From Mermis nigrescens (Eukaryota; Nematoda; Enoplea; Mermithida; Mermithidae): a stretch of DNA of 64,000 nt. A program made the translations under genes and the position numbers. Each line of letters begins with the position of its first letter. Within the stretch, counting starts at the first letter, position 1. Positions 21,628 to 33,000 of the stretch are shown here, piece by piece. The stretch is taken from the NCBI GenBank assembly GCA_036768485.1, contig JAVLUZ010000599.1, positions 434,001-498,000 of the forward strand, read 5' to 3'. The notes beneath the pieces are model-generated. The model saw nothing but the letters and a program-made list of their open reading frames with translations. It was not told the DNA's origin and ran no database searches.

Positions 21628-22000
21628 AATTCGCACCAGGAAGGGGTACCTGATCGGTAAGTGATATAAAACTTTATAACCGCAAATTTCATTTAGACTG
21701 TAGGAAAAACGACTTTGCAAACAGGACGGCTAGAATTTGGAATACTTTGCCCCAAAGCATTGTTGATTGTAGATCTTATAAACGGTTTAAGGATTTGATT
21801 TCTAAACTTTGTTTAGATGAGTTCCTAAAGGGGCGTACGTGAGCGCGATCCGCCTGTACGTCTCAGCCTTTACTAGCTATGCTGTAAACTTTCTTTCGTT
21901 CTTTCGACATTATCTTTCGTTAAATCCTTTCATGTAATTTTTTATTGCATTTTCTACGATAGTAATTGGCTAATATATATTATTATTATTACTTTGCGAA

Positions 22001-22456
22001 TTTGGTTACTTGACCCGGTAGGACCTTAGATTAGGAGATAATGCTATGGACATCTTCATTTCTCTTTGATAGCTGGGGTCTGGGCTGGCGCGTTTAAGCG
22101 CCGCGGATGCGGGGGCTAAGCCAAAAATGTAAAATTAGCATTCAGTGTTGAATTTTAATGCAAGTAGGTAATGCTATAATCTTCACAAAATCACCCAAAT
22201 GTTGGTGTTGAATTCAGTCATAAATCGACAAATAAATTAACGCGAAGTTGGTAAACTTTCTAATATTTGTATCTGTTGTAGTCATATATGTCATTTGTAG
22301 GTAATTCATCGTCTTTTTTAGTTTTCATTGTTACCATGTGTTTTTCTCGGACGTCGCAATAAATCCTTTGTTGTTGCTGTTGTTGTTTTAGGTCAGTGAT
22401 TTCTGGAATGGAAACAGGTAAACATCGCGATGGGCAAAATATAGTTTTTGGCTGCT
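22001..22456. repeat. Mixed CR1-like 3' fragment and unassigned DNA
   Basis: A 3' end GTCGCAATAAATCCTTTG followed by (TTG)n at about 22355-22388 is a CR1-type tail without its coding part. A short copy of a GGGTCTGGGCTGGCGCGTTTAAGCGCC repeat lies near 22080. The rest is unassigned. Confidence 0.5.
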
Positions 22457-23108
22457 CAGGCCCGTATCCAGAATTTTGTTTCGGTGGGGACGACCAAATT
22501 TTTTTAAATTAATGGGGACCAAAGGATGAATTTTGCTTTGCTGATTTCGCTACCCGGATGAATAAGATACGGTGAGAATCCAATGGAATGGAAAATATCG
22601 CTTTTAGGGCTGAGGGGGGTCTGGGGGAGGCGCGCTCAAGCGCCTTCAAGTGGGGTCTGGGGCAAAGCCCTGGAAAATTTTGTAAAGAGAGCACTTCAAT
22701 TTTGAAACGTATCTTAAAATTTTTTTGCAAAATCAGCCGAACTAAGGCTGTAAATTTACCATAATAAGGGTCAAAGTTCATCATGCAATCCATAACCATC
22801 GCCAAAAAATGACTGTCATTCTTGCATCTTGAACAAATCTCATTTTCTACATAAAAGCTTTGAAGAAAACAAGAAATATAGATGCAAAATACGCTTTAGA
22901 TTATATAGAGACCAAAAATTGAGTGTTTAAACCGCGCGCTTGGGGCTAAATAGACTGTAATTATAAGTTTGAAATTCGGAGCGAAGCGCCGAAGATTTTT
23001 TTTGCAATTTTTGGCTTAAAAAGCAAAGGGGGAAGTGAAGGGAAAAATTGTTTACATATTTCATTACGGGAGGGCACGTGCCCCCTATCCCCCCTGAATA
23101 CGGGCCTG
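22457..23108. mobile_element. hAT MITE family F2, copy 2
   Basis: Starts CAGGCCCGTATCCAG, ends CTGAATACGGGCCTG. The flanking 8-mers TGGCTGCT and AGGCTGCT match at 7 of 8 positions. The interior differs from copy 1: a GGGGTCTGGGG-type GC-rich part, and a degenerate GGAGCGAAGCGCC palindrome near 22979. Confidence 0.85.
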
Positions 23109-25802
23109 AGGCTGCTTAGACTCGTATTAGATACTTACTTACGCTTAGGAAAATATTGGGGTAGGGTGAAAGTTAAAGAAATGCGTCAAAAGCATGAAAA
23201 GTTAGTTGAAATTGCTTTTAATTTATAACAATTTGACAATTTCGCTAGTGTCAAGAGGAAAAAGTTTTTATGGGATGGGCGTGAAAAGCTTTCCGTGTAA
23301 ATGGCATTGATTTTTATGCTTTTCAGATGCCCTACGTTGCTTTTCAAAGTTATTTCGTCAGCTCCATACAGTTGAAATTTTTTAACTCTTTTATCTTGCT
23401 GATCAATGATCATCATGCCATTTAAGCTGATCCCACAAGCGTATGGTCATCTGATTCAGAGCCATTTTTGTCTTCATCTGACGTGATAGATTAATGCGTA
23501 TTGGCATTGTAGGGTAAAATTGCACGGAACATACTTTGACGCTTTGATCTCACGTTTTTCGTCATTGATAATTATTCTTTTAAGTTTCTGAAATTTAAAG
23601 ACCAATTATTGTTTGGAGTTTGATTTAAAAGTGAACGTCAAGCGTTGTCTATTTATAGGCAGTGCATGGGTTTTCCAAAAATCCATTTCAGTGTTCATTG
23701 TCAAGTCCCGTGCAGACCATACATACATATAGAGGGTGAGAGGGCGGTATTTACTTTCCGTTGAAGGGTCAGACAAAACAGGTGTTGTCCGGCGATTTTG
23801 AGCTGACAGAAAAATTTCTGCATCATTTTTGATGAAAAAAGCATTAATGTCAATATTTTCAATAATATGTGTGCTGTGAGCCTGTGTATTCTAAACGCAA
23901 CCGAAACTGCCTGAAAATAATCTAAAAAATCTAAATTTCTCGCCAAATTAATCAATTTCTATTTCTTAGTGCTAAAAGCGATATAATGCAGTCAGATCGG
24001 CTGAAATTGCTCAAAATTGCGTTATTACCTCTCAAAAGCGTTTTATATAGGTAGTCTATTTTGTTCATTTTTTATCATTTGACTAGCAAAAAAGGCGTGG
24101 ACGCTAAATTTATTAGTCTGTATCCAAATGCTATAAGAATTTTCAGCCGGACGAAAACAGATGCTTCTTGCAGGAAAACTTTTTATGTCCTTTAAAAACG
24201 AACTAAACCCTGTGAACGATTTGAATGGACTATTCGGAAGATGGAAAGACTAATCAATATACGAGAAAACCATAAAATGAAGAATAAGTCAATAATTTGG
24301 ATTTTTCAAGGCAAATGTATTTAGGTGTTCCGAGTTTGGTCCCTGGTTAGGTATATTATGATAGGTACTTTAATGTAGGTTAGAAATCAGTGGATGAACC
24401 TAGATGCTTAAAAACAATGTGTGTTCTTCCAGGTTAGGAGGAAGTAAAGAATTCGTGTCACGCGTTCATCTAGTCCGCAGGCTGCTCTAGATTTACATAG
24501 ACTTCGCATTAAACTGACTTAGTATTCCATGTTAGGTCTATAGGCAGTCTTTGCAGAGTACGCGGCTACAAGTTTCTTAAGCAGAAAGTGAAAAAGCTCA
24601 TAAAGCGCCAGAAAAGTGGTTTGTAATTGATATCCTAAATAAAGTTTTCTGGTTTGAATTTTAAAAAAATCAAATAATGCGCTGAAGCAATCATTACATA
24701 GATGGGCAAAGTAGGAGTGGCCACTGGAGGGGGAGGGGTGAAATTCAAAAACAATCAGATAATAAACATAGGTCCTAACACGCGTTTTTAACAGATAATT
24801 TATTAATATTGTTAACTAATTAAGCAAGCTAAATTGTTAGGTATTCTTGAGGTCAGGTGATAGACGAGTTTTGTTATAAAATTTATTTTTTCGGAAAAAT
24901 GCCTATTTTAAGCGATGTATTAATTGGATAATTCATTATAATGTGACAAACAATAAACACAAGTATAAGACTATGGAGAAATTGATACTTTTGCAGCAAG
25001 CTGAACAGGTTGACTGAACATTTTGTTAATTGCGCTGTATTTTTCCACTATAGTATTAAAAATTTTCGAGCAGCAACTTATGTTTCGTCAAAATCGCCTG
25101 ACAATACCTAGTTTTTCAAAATTTTAGGGAGGGGTAATAGGTATCACTAATGTATGAGTCCACGATCAGATTTTCTTGCATTATAGATTACTGCTCAATT
25201 ATTAGTAGACTATGCTTCCGTACTTTTGTATACTATATTTCATCAAAGCAACGCTAAAAACAAATGCTTACCTTCCGCCAAAGCAGGAATTGTCTACTTA
25301 TCTCGTTTAAAATGTCTAAAAACTGAGAATAAATGTGCATTTTCTTGCACCAATATTCAGCTAGATGACTGGCCAACAACTGGGATACCCTTGTTCACCC
25401 TATGACAAAATACAAGATGTATATGCATGCATGTGTGTCTAATAAAACGTGGGTAATAACATGATAATGTAAGAAAATTTGAACGTGGACACATGTGGAC
25501 ACATACCTCAACCGGGGTAATACATCCCTCTCACCCCTCCCTATGCCCTTGTGTGAATCACTACATAATTAATCAATACCCTAAAGTGCTACCCAAGAAC
25601 ATATTTTAAAGCAGATGAAGTAATGTTCTATAATATGGATAGGTACGAGAAATGCGAGGTAGCACTGCATGTGCTGCAACAATAGAAAATGTTACGTCTA
25701 TGTTAGGACCCATTTTTCGTTAGATCTAGCCTTATTCACTTGTTGTAGGTGTTATTTTTTTAGAATCGGTACCTACCTATTAAAAAATATTTACTTGTAC
25801 CT
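23109..25802. other. Intergenic DNA with old repeat fragments
   Basis: No gene recognised. A segment at about 23770-24130 resembles 53840-54130 (GGCGATTTTGAGCTGACRGAA, TTCTAGTGCTAAAAGCG), so it is a dispersed repeat. A GGGCAAAGTAGGAGTGGCCACTGG stretch at about 24703 resembles 31725. The remainder is AT-rich and unassigned. The last few hundred bases presumably hold the FABP promoter and 5' UTR; no clear TATA box was chosen. Confidence 0.45.
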
Positions 25803-25872
25803 ATGGAGAACTTTCTTGGCACTTGGGTTTTACATCGCAGTGAACAGTTTGACGAATATCTCAAAGAGCGTG
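25803..25872 (+). CDS. FABP exon 1 (coding)
   Basis: ATG at 25803; reads MENFLGTWVLHRSEQFDEYL then KER plus one base. Ends at a good donor, GTG|GTAAGG, in phase 1. This is the classic position of FABP intron 1. Confidence 0.88.
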
Positions 25873-28643
25873 GTAAGGTCTTATGCTGCTTTTTTAATCA
25901 AACACTGCGGCTGTTTTTTTCTCTAAGCTGTAATCGTCTTGCATCCGTCGACATCTTTGTTACAATAGTTTATTTTCTTACGAATAGTAAAATCTGAGGA
26001 ACTGTGCCATTTTGTTCTCTTGACCGGTGTTTTTTAAATAATTGAGAATCTATCCGAAAAACAACGGTTCCGTTTTCATTTTTAATAAAACGATAGGATT
26101 CGTTTCTTTTTGCTAAAATGTAAGGAAATCTTTTCTCGCTTTTGGTTTCAAAAGAATGATCGCCTCTAGCCGATTCCGGCTTTAGTGTACCGGCGCATCC
26201 TTAATTTTCACTGAAAACCATAAATGTTACTGGAGATATCAAATCCTCAACCCAAATTTGCTTGTTTCCCCTCCCCTTCTCGATTTTTGAAGAAAATCGC
26301 ATTTTTTCGTCCGTTTTTAGCTGTTTTGGCCAAAAATTTGGGGTCATTTACTCCTCCCATCCTAAAATTGTTGGGAACCCTGACCCTCCATCCATAATTT
26401 CAAGCTGCTACGTGTAGTGAAAACTGGATAAAATAAATATTTTAAGGGTAAAAAAGTAATGGTAGATTTGGATAATTTATAGCGCCTTCATTACAATTCA
26501 ATCCCATTGCAATTTTCCTCACGAAAAATTAGTTCTGTAAAAAATTTTAATGACATCTTGTCTCGCCCTGCCCTGTCATTTTATGTATTTAATGTCAGGA
26601 GTGCCTTGGATGATTAGAAAAATGATGCAGCTGTCGACTATTACGAAAACGTTTACTAAATTGGACGATTCGGGCAACTACAGGCTGATTAATCAATCAT
26701 CACCGATGCCTAAGACTCTGACGTGGGATTTTAAATTCAATGAAACTTTCCAGAATCAAGGTTTCGAAGGGAAGCAGCATAAAATAAGCTAAAATCTATG
26801 TCAGTGAAAGACGTATCATTAAAATGTTAATACATAAATACTCGTATAATTCGGTCACTCATGTAATCGTCGTGCACCCCCTACCTAAGATTTTTGGAAA
26901 AACAGGTCTAGTCAGATGATTTTGTAAAAGCGCTAGGTTACTGCAAGAGAATTCTAGGGTTAAGTGTTGAAAAAACAGCTGACTTATCTGAATATTCAGT
27001 TGACTATTATAATCAGAGGCGTAACCGGGATTTTATTTCAAGGGGGCTAAAATTTTTGAGGTCCTCTCGAGAACCATTGAGAAATGCGCGAAATTAATTA
27101 CTTTTTTGACCGTTTCTCGATGAGATTCATACGATGGTGAAGAAAAGAATTTTAAAAAATCTAAAAAATCTATCGGTCAACCTATCTGTATGACTGATTT
27201 CTCAATATAAAGTTCAAGCTTGGCTCTCAAAACATTTCGAAATTATTGTATTCGCATTTGATTTTGCGATTTTCCAGAGAAAACTAATGCTGGAAATGAT
27301 ATATCGGCGCGAACCGCCACAAATTTTTGACAGGTTTACTATTTTTAAGTGAAGTCTGTGCTTCTCAGCTAAGAAATATACTTTAGAATGAAATATCCGG
27401 CAAAAATTTCGAATTTTAGAGTTCAAAAGTGTGTTAAAAACTTATTTTGGCTGTCCTTTTGGCAGGCTTCGAGAATTTTCAATTTTTTCCTTTGAAGCAC
27501 CCTTGAGAGAAATATTTTTTATTTTTATTTCGGGGGAGGTTGCGGTCTGGCCCCCACCCCTGACTGTTTACGCCCCTGGTTATAATAATGATAAATAGTA
27601 ATTAACATGTTTGCTTACATGCTATGATGTATGTATATGCTTTCGTTGCTGTTCGAAACAACATTTTTCAAGCTTTTTATGTATCTATTTACGAGTATAT
27701 ACGAAAATTAAGAAACGACCACAATTCCTCAGATCTTGCCTTAATATTTCTAGACAAGTGAGAGCTAAATTGTTAAATTAAATACTGGGCTGATTTGAGG
27801 CAATGCAATCTTGGTCTCTTCCTTTACTCCTTAAATACCTACATATTTTAGTTGACTATGCATGCAAAGAAAAGCTTGCATCTGAGGCACTCGATGACTT
27901 ACGAGTATAATTTATATTTTCTGGAATCGTATTTTAATACTTGGAGCTGTTTTTTGTTATTTTTAGCACCGTAAAATTAATGGTTTATTTTGTAACGATA
28001 TCTGTGGTCTAATGGCATATTTTTCATTTGTATGCATCCTTATATAAAACGGAAGTATTTTCCATTTGCTCAAAAGTGTCAAATTTCTGGCGCTTCGCGC
28101 CATATTCTCATGTTTGGACTATGTTTGGTTCAATTTATTCGACTTTTTTAATTATTTTCCGAAATTTCTCATGTTTTTATGCTCTAGAAAGATAGAGCAT
28201 CGTCAGAAACGTCAAAAAACGATGTTTTTGGCGCGATCCCTCCCACCATTTTCGGGCCTAAAAGAGGCATTTTAAAATTTCACTCCCCCAGAATTCCCGT
28301 GCTGTGCATGTCTGGTTTGAAACCTCAGAATCCAGCTCCCCCATAATCGATCGGCCTCCAGAATTGAAGTTTTGGTGCTTGCTATTTTTTGGCGATTTTG
28401 TTCCATCGCCCCCCCAGAATTTGGTTGCTGCCCATCTATGTATGTAACCGTCCATGTGTAACATAACCGTTTATCTTCCAGATAACCTTCGCACTTGAAA
28501 ATGATACACTACTCGAAACTCATGTTAGAATCGAGGAAAGCGATCATGCTGAAACGTATCGATATACGAGGGAAGGTGATGAATTGATTCTAAATATGGA
28601 GAGTAATGGAATTGTTGCGAAGCGCTTCTTTAAGCGAAAATAA
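25803..28643 (+). CDS. Fatty-acid-binding protein (FABP/CRABP family), 3 exons, spliced span
   Basis: Exons 25803-25872, 26599-26783 and 28482-28643 join to 138 codons, the normal FABP size (about 130-140). The N-terminus ENFLGTWVLHRSEQFDEYL and exon 2 GVPWMIRKMMQLSTITKTF match the helix-turn-helix lid of FABPs. Exon 3 ends NMESNGIVAKRFFKRK, the family's C-terminal strand, with Phe where many members have the Tyr of the Arg-x-Tyr fatty-acid carboxylate site. The first intron lies after codon 23 in phase 1, the conserved FABP position. The protein is expected to be a cytosolic lipid chaperone with a ten-stranded beta barrel. Oddity: intron 2 begins ATAAGC instead of GT, so splicing there is non-canonical or the allele is damaged. 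Confidence 0.9.
25873..26598 (+). other. FABP intron 1
   Basis: Contains, at about 26165-26430, a copy of a dispersed repeat with TTTTTAGCTGTTTTGGCCAAAA and GGTCATTTACTCCTCCC, shared with 43520-43745, 47925-48160 and 57820-57990. Confidence 0.6.
26599..26783 (+). CDS. FABP exon 2
   Basis: The acceptor TTTAATGTCAG precedes 26599, and the two bases GA complete the split Gly codon from exon 1. Encodes GVPWMIRKMM, then KLDDSGNYRLINQ, TLTWDFKFNETF and EGKQHK, matching FABP strands B to E. The natural end is after Lys at 26783, because the next codons are ATA AGC TAA (stop). The base following is A, not G: the donor reads AAA|ATAAGC. Confidence 0.85.
27014..27578. mobile_element. hAT MITE family F9, in FABP intron 2
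   Basis: Ends CAGAGGCGTAACCGGG and ...TTTACGCCCCTG (inverted: CAGGGGCGTAAA). Flanking 8-mers ATTATAAT (27006-27013) and GTTATAAT (27579-27586) agree at 7 of 8. It is 565 bp and non-coding, with a degenerate palindrome GGCGCGAACCGCC at 27304. Confidence 0.85.
28060..28440 (-). mobile_element. Family F13 MITE copy and adjoining repeat, FABP intron 2
   Basis: Minus-strand copy of the element with GCACAGCACGGGAATTCTGG, GACGTTTCTGACGATGCTC and TGGCGCGAAGCGCCAGAAA. It is followed by a GGGGGGCGATGGAACAAAAT repeat fragment ending 40 bp before exon 3. Boundaries are approximate. Confidence 0.6.
28482..28643 (+). CDS. FABP exon 3 (terminal)
   Basis: Acceptor TTTATCTTCCAG. Phase 0 reading gives ITFALENDTLLETHV, SDHAETYRYTREGDEL and SNGIVAKRFFKRK, then TAA. 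This matches the last four strands of FABPs. Confidence 0.88.
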   Translation: MTFALENDTLLETHVRIEESDHAETYRYTREGDELILNMESNGIVAKRFFKRK

Positions 28644-28800
28644 ATGTAGTGTCTTTTCACTGTCCGCAATTGATAAATCTTACTATGTCTCATCCGTATA
28701 TTTCATCCATTTCATTCGTTGCGCATATTTCTGCTGTTTTTGTAGACGATATTTTTACAATTTATCATGCATTTCAAGCGTGTTCACTTATTGATTGTTG

Positions 28801-28806
28801 AATAAA
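28801..28806 (+). terminator. Polyadenylation signal AATAAA of the FABP gene
   Basis: AATAAA lies 158 bp after the FABP stop codon, in an AT-rich 3' UTR. Confidence 0.65.
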
Positions 28807-29997
28807 CAATTACGGAAAGCATATCCGTGTTTTAGTGATAGGGCATTCATATAGTAGTGGCTATGTTTATGTCAAAGTGTGAATGATAATTATTCAAAAT
28901 ATAATTCCGCCTTTAGTCGTTTAACTTTTTTGACTTGTGTGATTACATTTGCAAAACAATATAGAGTTTAAAGAGAATGAGGGCCATCAAATTTTTACCT
29001 AGTAGGAAGATGACAGATCGAAATTCTGTGGTTTATACATCTCCTTAATTAAAGTACAAGCTGTTAATACACTTGTTGTCAATGAGAGTATTAAAATGCA
29101 ACCATTTTTGCCACGCGACCATGCATGAGCATCGCCTAAAAATTCCAGGCGTCCATCGAGCTCTATCCATTGACATCAAAGATCGCGAAAAAACAGCCCT
29201 TTTGAGAATTTAAATCTAGGGTCCAGATCACGCGCAATGGTGGGTGTGGGTCTAGAATCCCAGACTGAAAAAAAAATTTCTGTTTCATAAATAAGGCATG
29301 TAAGATTAGGTTCAATAAAAATCAAAAATGGCTAAAAAATCAACTCTTCTGCAAAAGTACTTGAAATTGCCCAGAAATGTGGATTAAGATGGTTTTTATG
29401 CTATTTTAGCTACTATATACCTACTATTTTTTTGGTCATTTTGACTCAAAAAGCTCTTAGTCTCAGGATGACTCAGACGACTGATTCGAAGCAGCCGTGC
29501 TGTGCATCTACGGTTCAGACCCCAAGCTCGCGTGTGCATGCGGAGATGCTAGTGTTTCGATATACCCTTGCTTGCATAAAAACATTGTTGTTAATTCGTA
29601 TTTTTATTTACGGCGTTGTTTAATTAAGATTCGCCTTGGTTTTTATTTCTACTTGTTTTAGGCGCACGGTACGGGAAGGCATCCCACTCAGGATAAGCCG
29701 TTCTTTTATCCTTCCACAAAATCGAATTTCTTTAAATTAATCTTGCCTGCATTTAGGTAAAAGATAGGTTCTACAGACTAGACGCGTTAGGTGCCTTTTT
29801 ATGTTTTTAAGCAGATGTTTGATGGCAGTTTAATGCCATTTTCTCAAAGAAAGAATCCTGAGCGACTAAGTTTTTGGTCTTATTTATTACTTATAATTGT
29901 TATTGGACGATTATATATTGGTCGTTTGATTTAGAATTGTGGTTTATTGTTTGATCCAAAAATTGCCTGTATAATTACTTTTGAACTTTCGAAAAAT
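28807..29997. other. Intergenic region between FABP and PPP4R2
   Basis: AT-rich. A very degraded F1-like fragment at about 29095-29265 retains CATCGAGCTCTATCCATTGA. No other gene seen. The PPP4R2 promoter and 5' UTR must lie towards its right end. Confidence 0.45.
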
Positions 29998-30092
29998 ATG
30001 GTCAAACGTCTTATCAGCGATAGATTTGAGCCGACCGACCCGAAGTTTCTCAATATTTTACACACCTTCAACGAAAATTTTAACGAAGGCCG
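29998..30092 (+). CDS. PPP4R2: PPP4R2 exon 1
   Basis: ATG at 29998 gives [20 protein letters not shown] then [11 protein letters not shown] plus two bases. Donor CG|GTGAGT. Phase 2 matches the single base C that opens exon 2. N-termini of this family diverge, so this exon rests on frame, phase and donor quality. Confidence 0.75.
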
Positions 30093-33000
30093 GTGAGTGA
30101 GCACATCAATCGTCTTTTGTCTTCTTATGCTTATCTTTTGTACCTGCAATATTCAAATTAGCGATTAACAAATTGGTTTCTTATTTTGTCATGAGCAAGT
30201 TATTTGTTTTACGAGTCTCGTCATTATTATTTCAACGTCAAAGACGTTTGTTACATTGTCTACACATTTATGCTAATTTACTTTCAAGCAGAGCTGTACT
30301 GGGGCCGGGGCCTAGAAACACCATATAATGTGGTCATATGACGTCCCATATTAGCATTCTTTATGTAATATATGTGCCCATCACTTATTCGTGACATGCC
30401 GTAATAGTAGTGATAATAAATAATGATAATCAAATAATAATCGATAAAAATAATCATAATTATTTTGCGTATCACTTTTACTCACATTAAGATCTTATTC
30501 AGCTGAAAAAATTTTTATCCCATGATGAATACTGGTGAGTTGTGCATGATTGCATTGTAACTTTCTCCACTAGTATTTCTAGTTTTGTAATTAAATCGAG
30601 TTTTAATTAAATTGAATTATATTATATTGGCTTTTATAAGTTGAAATTTAACCGTCGAAATTAAGAATTTCATGAGGCATTGTATTTTCAAGTACGATTT
30701 TATGCAGCGATATAATGGAATTGTTCCTACTAGAGCTGCAGCAAGCAGTCGTGCACGTGGGGGTTTGGGGAAAGGAGAATTTCCTGAAGAAGACACGGTA
30801 AGAATAAGGCCAGAAACGGGCAAAAGTCATGGCATTTCATGCGACAAAGATTGAAATCAACTAGAACCTGTGAATTGACGCAGTTATTGAGACTTTTAAA
30901 CCTTTCTGTTTATTTTTAAAATCATTTTAGTTCGAAAAGACTCCATGAACCCCAGACCTTAAATGCTATGCAAATGCAAGTATGACTGAAAATTATAGCT
31001 AGCAGTCGACACCATTCATCAATGACTGTTGTTAGGTACTAACTTGTTGGCTTCATTTGCTTCAACGTAAGTATCAATTCCATCTGTTTTATTGGCTCGA
31101 AAGAATTAAATTCCCAAGTTTTTCGGTATCTATATTGAAATAAAAGTGTGACTGGTGGAACTGCATCATGTTTTATCTTTTCAGCAATCAATCAATGCAA
31201 CAATTTGCATCTAACAACATTATTAAAATTTTTCAGGCCCCCGTACAGCTCTACTTTCAAGTATGCACAACAAAAATATTGCACATTGCACCAGTCCATC
31301 GTATTGTATGTCTAGTAGTCCATTGTATTCATTTGAATCGCATTTGCCCAATGTTTCTTTTATTGACGTAATTTATCTGCTGAAGGTCTAACAGAAAAAG
31401 TCTGATTCTATTTTAATGGTTATTTTTGATTGAAAAATTGTATTTATGGATGCTAAGCTCCATTACAAAATTACGAGCTTTCTTCTATAGGGAGTGGCTT
31501 CATTAGAAAATTATGATCTTCCTACAAGGAATGGTCAATAGTTCACAATACGTACGATATAGTATAAAGTGTCAATCATCTTCCCATTGGGATGAGTCCT
31601 GGAGACTGGTTTTAGTGCACGGCGTTTCTATCGCCCTATGTAATATATGTAGTTTCTAATGTGGCCACATTTTATTGTTAAATTATTTGATTGTGAATGT
31701 CAAAGATTATAAATCATATGGGCAAGGTAGAGGTGACCAAACGGGGTGAAATTCAGTAATGAACCCGAAAATTGTGTTATACGCGTCAAAAACATCGTTC
31801 CTCTGTGTTTCTGACGATACTTTGTCTGAAAACACAAAAAATTTCGATGAGAAACCAAAGAAATTCGAATAACTTGAATAAAATATAGTCCAAAAGTGAG
31901 AATACGAAAATTTTTTGAGCGATTAGATAGCTAAAAACGCTTAAAACAGCACCTTTTCATCGAATTTTCGGGATAACTTCAGAAAATCGCGAATTCTGGG
32001 GCGAGGGTGAAAACCCCTATCCAACTCCATCCCTTCCCCAAGACCTTGTATTGTAGCAATGATTTTACGTGGTATTTATGTGAATAATGCATCGTGTGTC
32101 GTCTTTTGTGTCGATTTTTTTCGTGTCGACATGCTTTCCTTCGTAAAGGTCCGTGTAGCCAGGTTATTAGTCGGATATATCGACAATGCTTAAAAAAATT
32201 TCAAAACTTTCTCACTTCATTTTATAGGCACTCATTACAAAAAATCTATTATACAAACTATCCACAAAAGTGATTTCTCATCACCCAGTCCATGTTTTTG
32301 TACTCAATCTTTGTGCTTTGCAAACAAATCAACATTAAATAAAAATTTTTCTCACTTGGGGCACTGCCCCTTTAATGCGGGCCTGCCTACTTGCATACTA
32401 AAAATTTTTTCATTGCTTTGCAGCACATGCAGCGCCAGCTATGAAGATGCTCTTAATGCTTATGTCAAGCACGTAGCGGACACAGGCCGTACATGCTTAG
32501 AGTGGGATCTGGTTCGCAATTGCTTTGAGTTTAAGTTACGACAAGTCTCCAATGATTTAATGGCTCTGCGCCGTAGCATTGGTACGTTTTATATTTATGT
32601 AAAGGGCCATATTTAGAGGGAGGGGCGGCCGCCCACCCCTTCCGGTCGGCAACGAAATTTTGGAACGTAAGGAAGTGCAACAAAAGATAGAAAAATTGCT
32701 TGTGTTTGACGCAGTGTTTTTTGTACAAGTTCCCTTTGTACATGTACAAAGATGGTCCCCAAAAGTCTTTGTACATTTTGTACATGCACATTTTTGTGCA
32801 CTATTATACGGTACAGTAGCGATTTTAGTGTTGTAAGACAGGGTTTTTCCACCTTTGGTAGTGTATTTTTGCTAATTTCTGGGTTTGTGACGCTAAAAAT
32901 TACTGAAAATTGGCTCAAAATGGCGCGAAGCGCCGATAAATTTGACATTTTTCCATTCTAAATGCAAATTCTGCCATTATAAAGATACATCAGGAATTTT

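Larger units (their letters stand above)
18877..22000 (+). mobile_element. CR1-like retrotransposon with internal insertions
   Basis: The inter-domain start (KLKRSIPDLEFDGQPISDE at about 18905) continues at 19527 (NIQPLNVESVKATDRLPLV, ASALNKLKPTHSVGPDGLS), is cut by a hAT element at 19774-20532, and resumes with TPIFKKGDPHPVENYRPI. Downstream: VPMDIIYIDFCKTFDSVAHS, GVPQGSVLG, DIMLFADDAKIF, and YVRPILEYGSVVWNPYL. The 3' UTR contains AAAGGGGCGTACGTGAGCGC and ends near an ATT repeat at about 21985. A separate 3' end of a related element (19020-19526) is inserted near the start. Confidence 0.8.

Noticed and set aside
25669..25926. An 85-codon Cys/Phe-rich frame across FABP exon 1
   Set aside because: It uses another frame and no splice signal; the FABP frame has strong family similarity.
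32311..32423. Upstream extension of PPP4R2 exon 2 as an open frame
   Set aside because: The frame is open by chance across the intron. The TTTGCAG acceptor at 32423 and phase match with exon 1 define the exon start.
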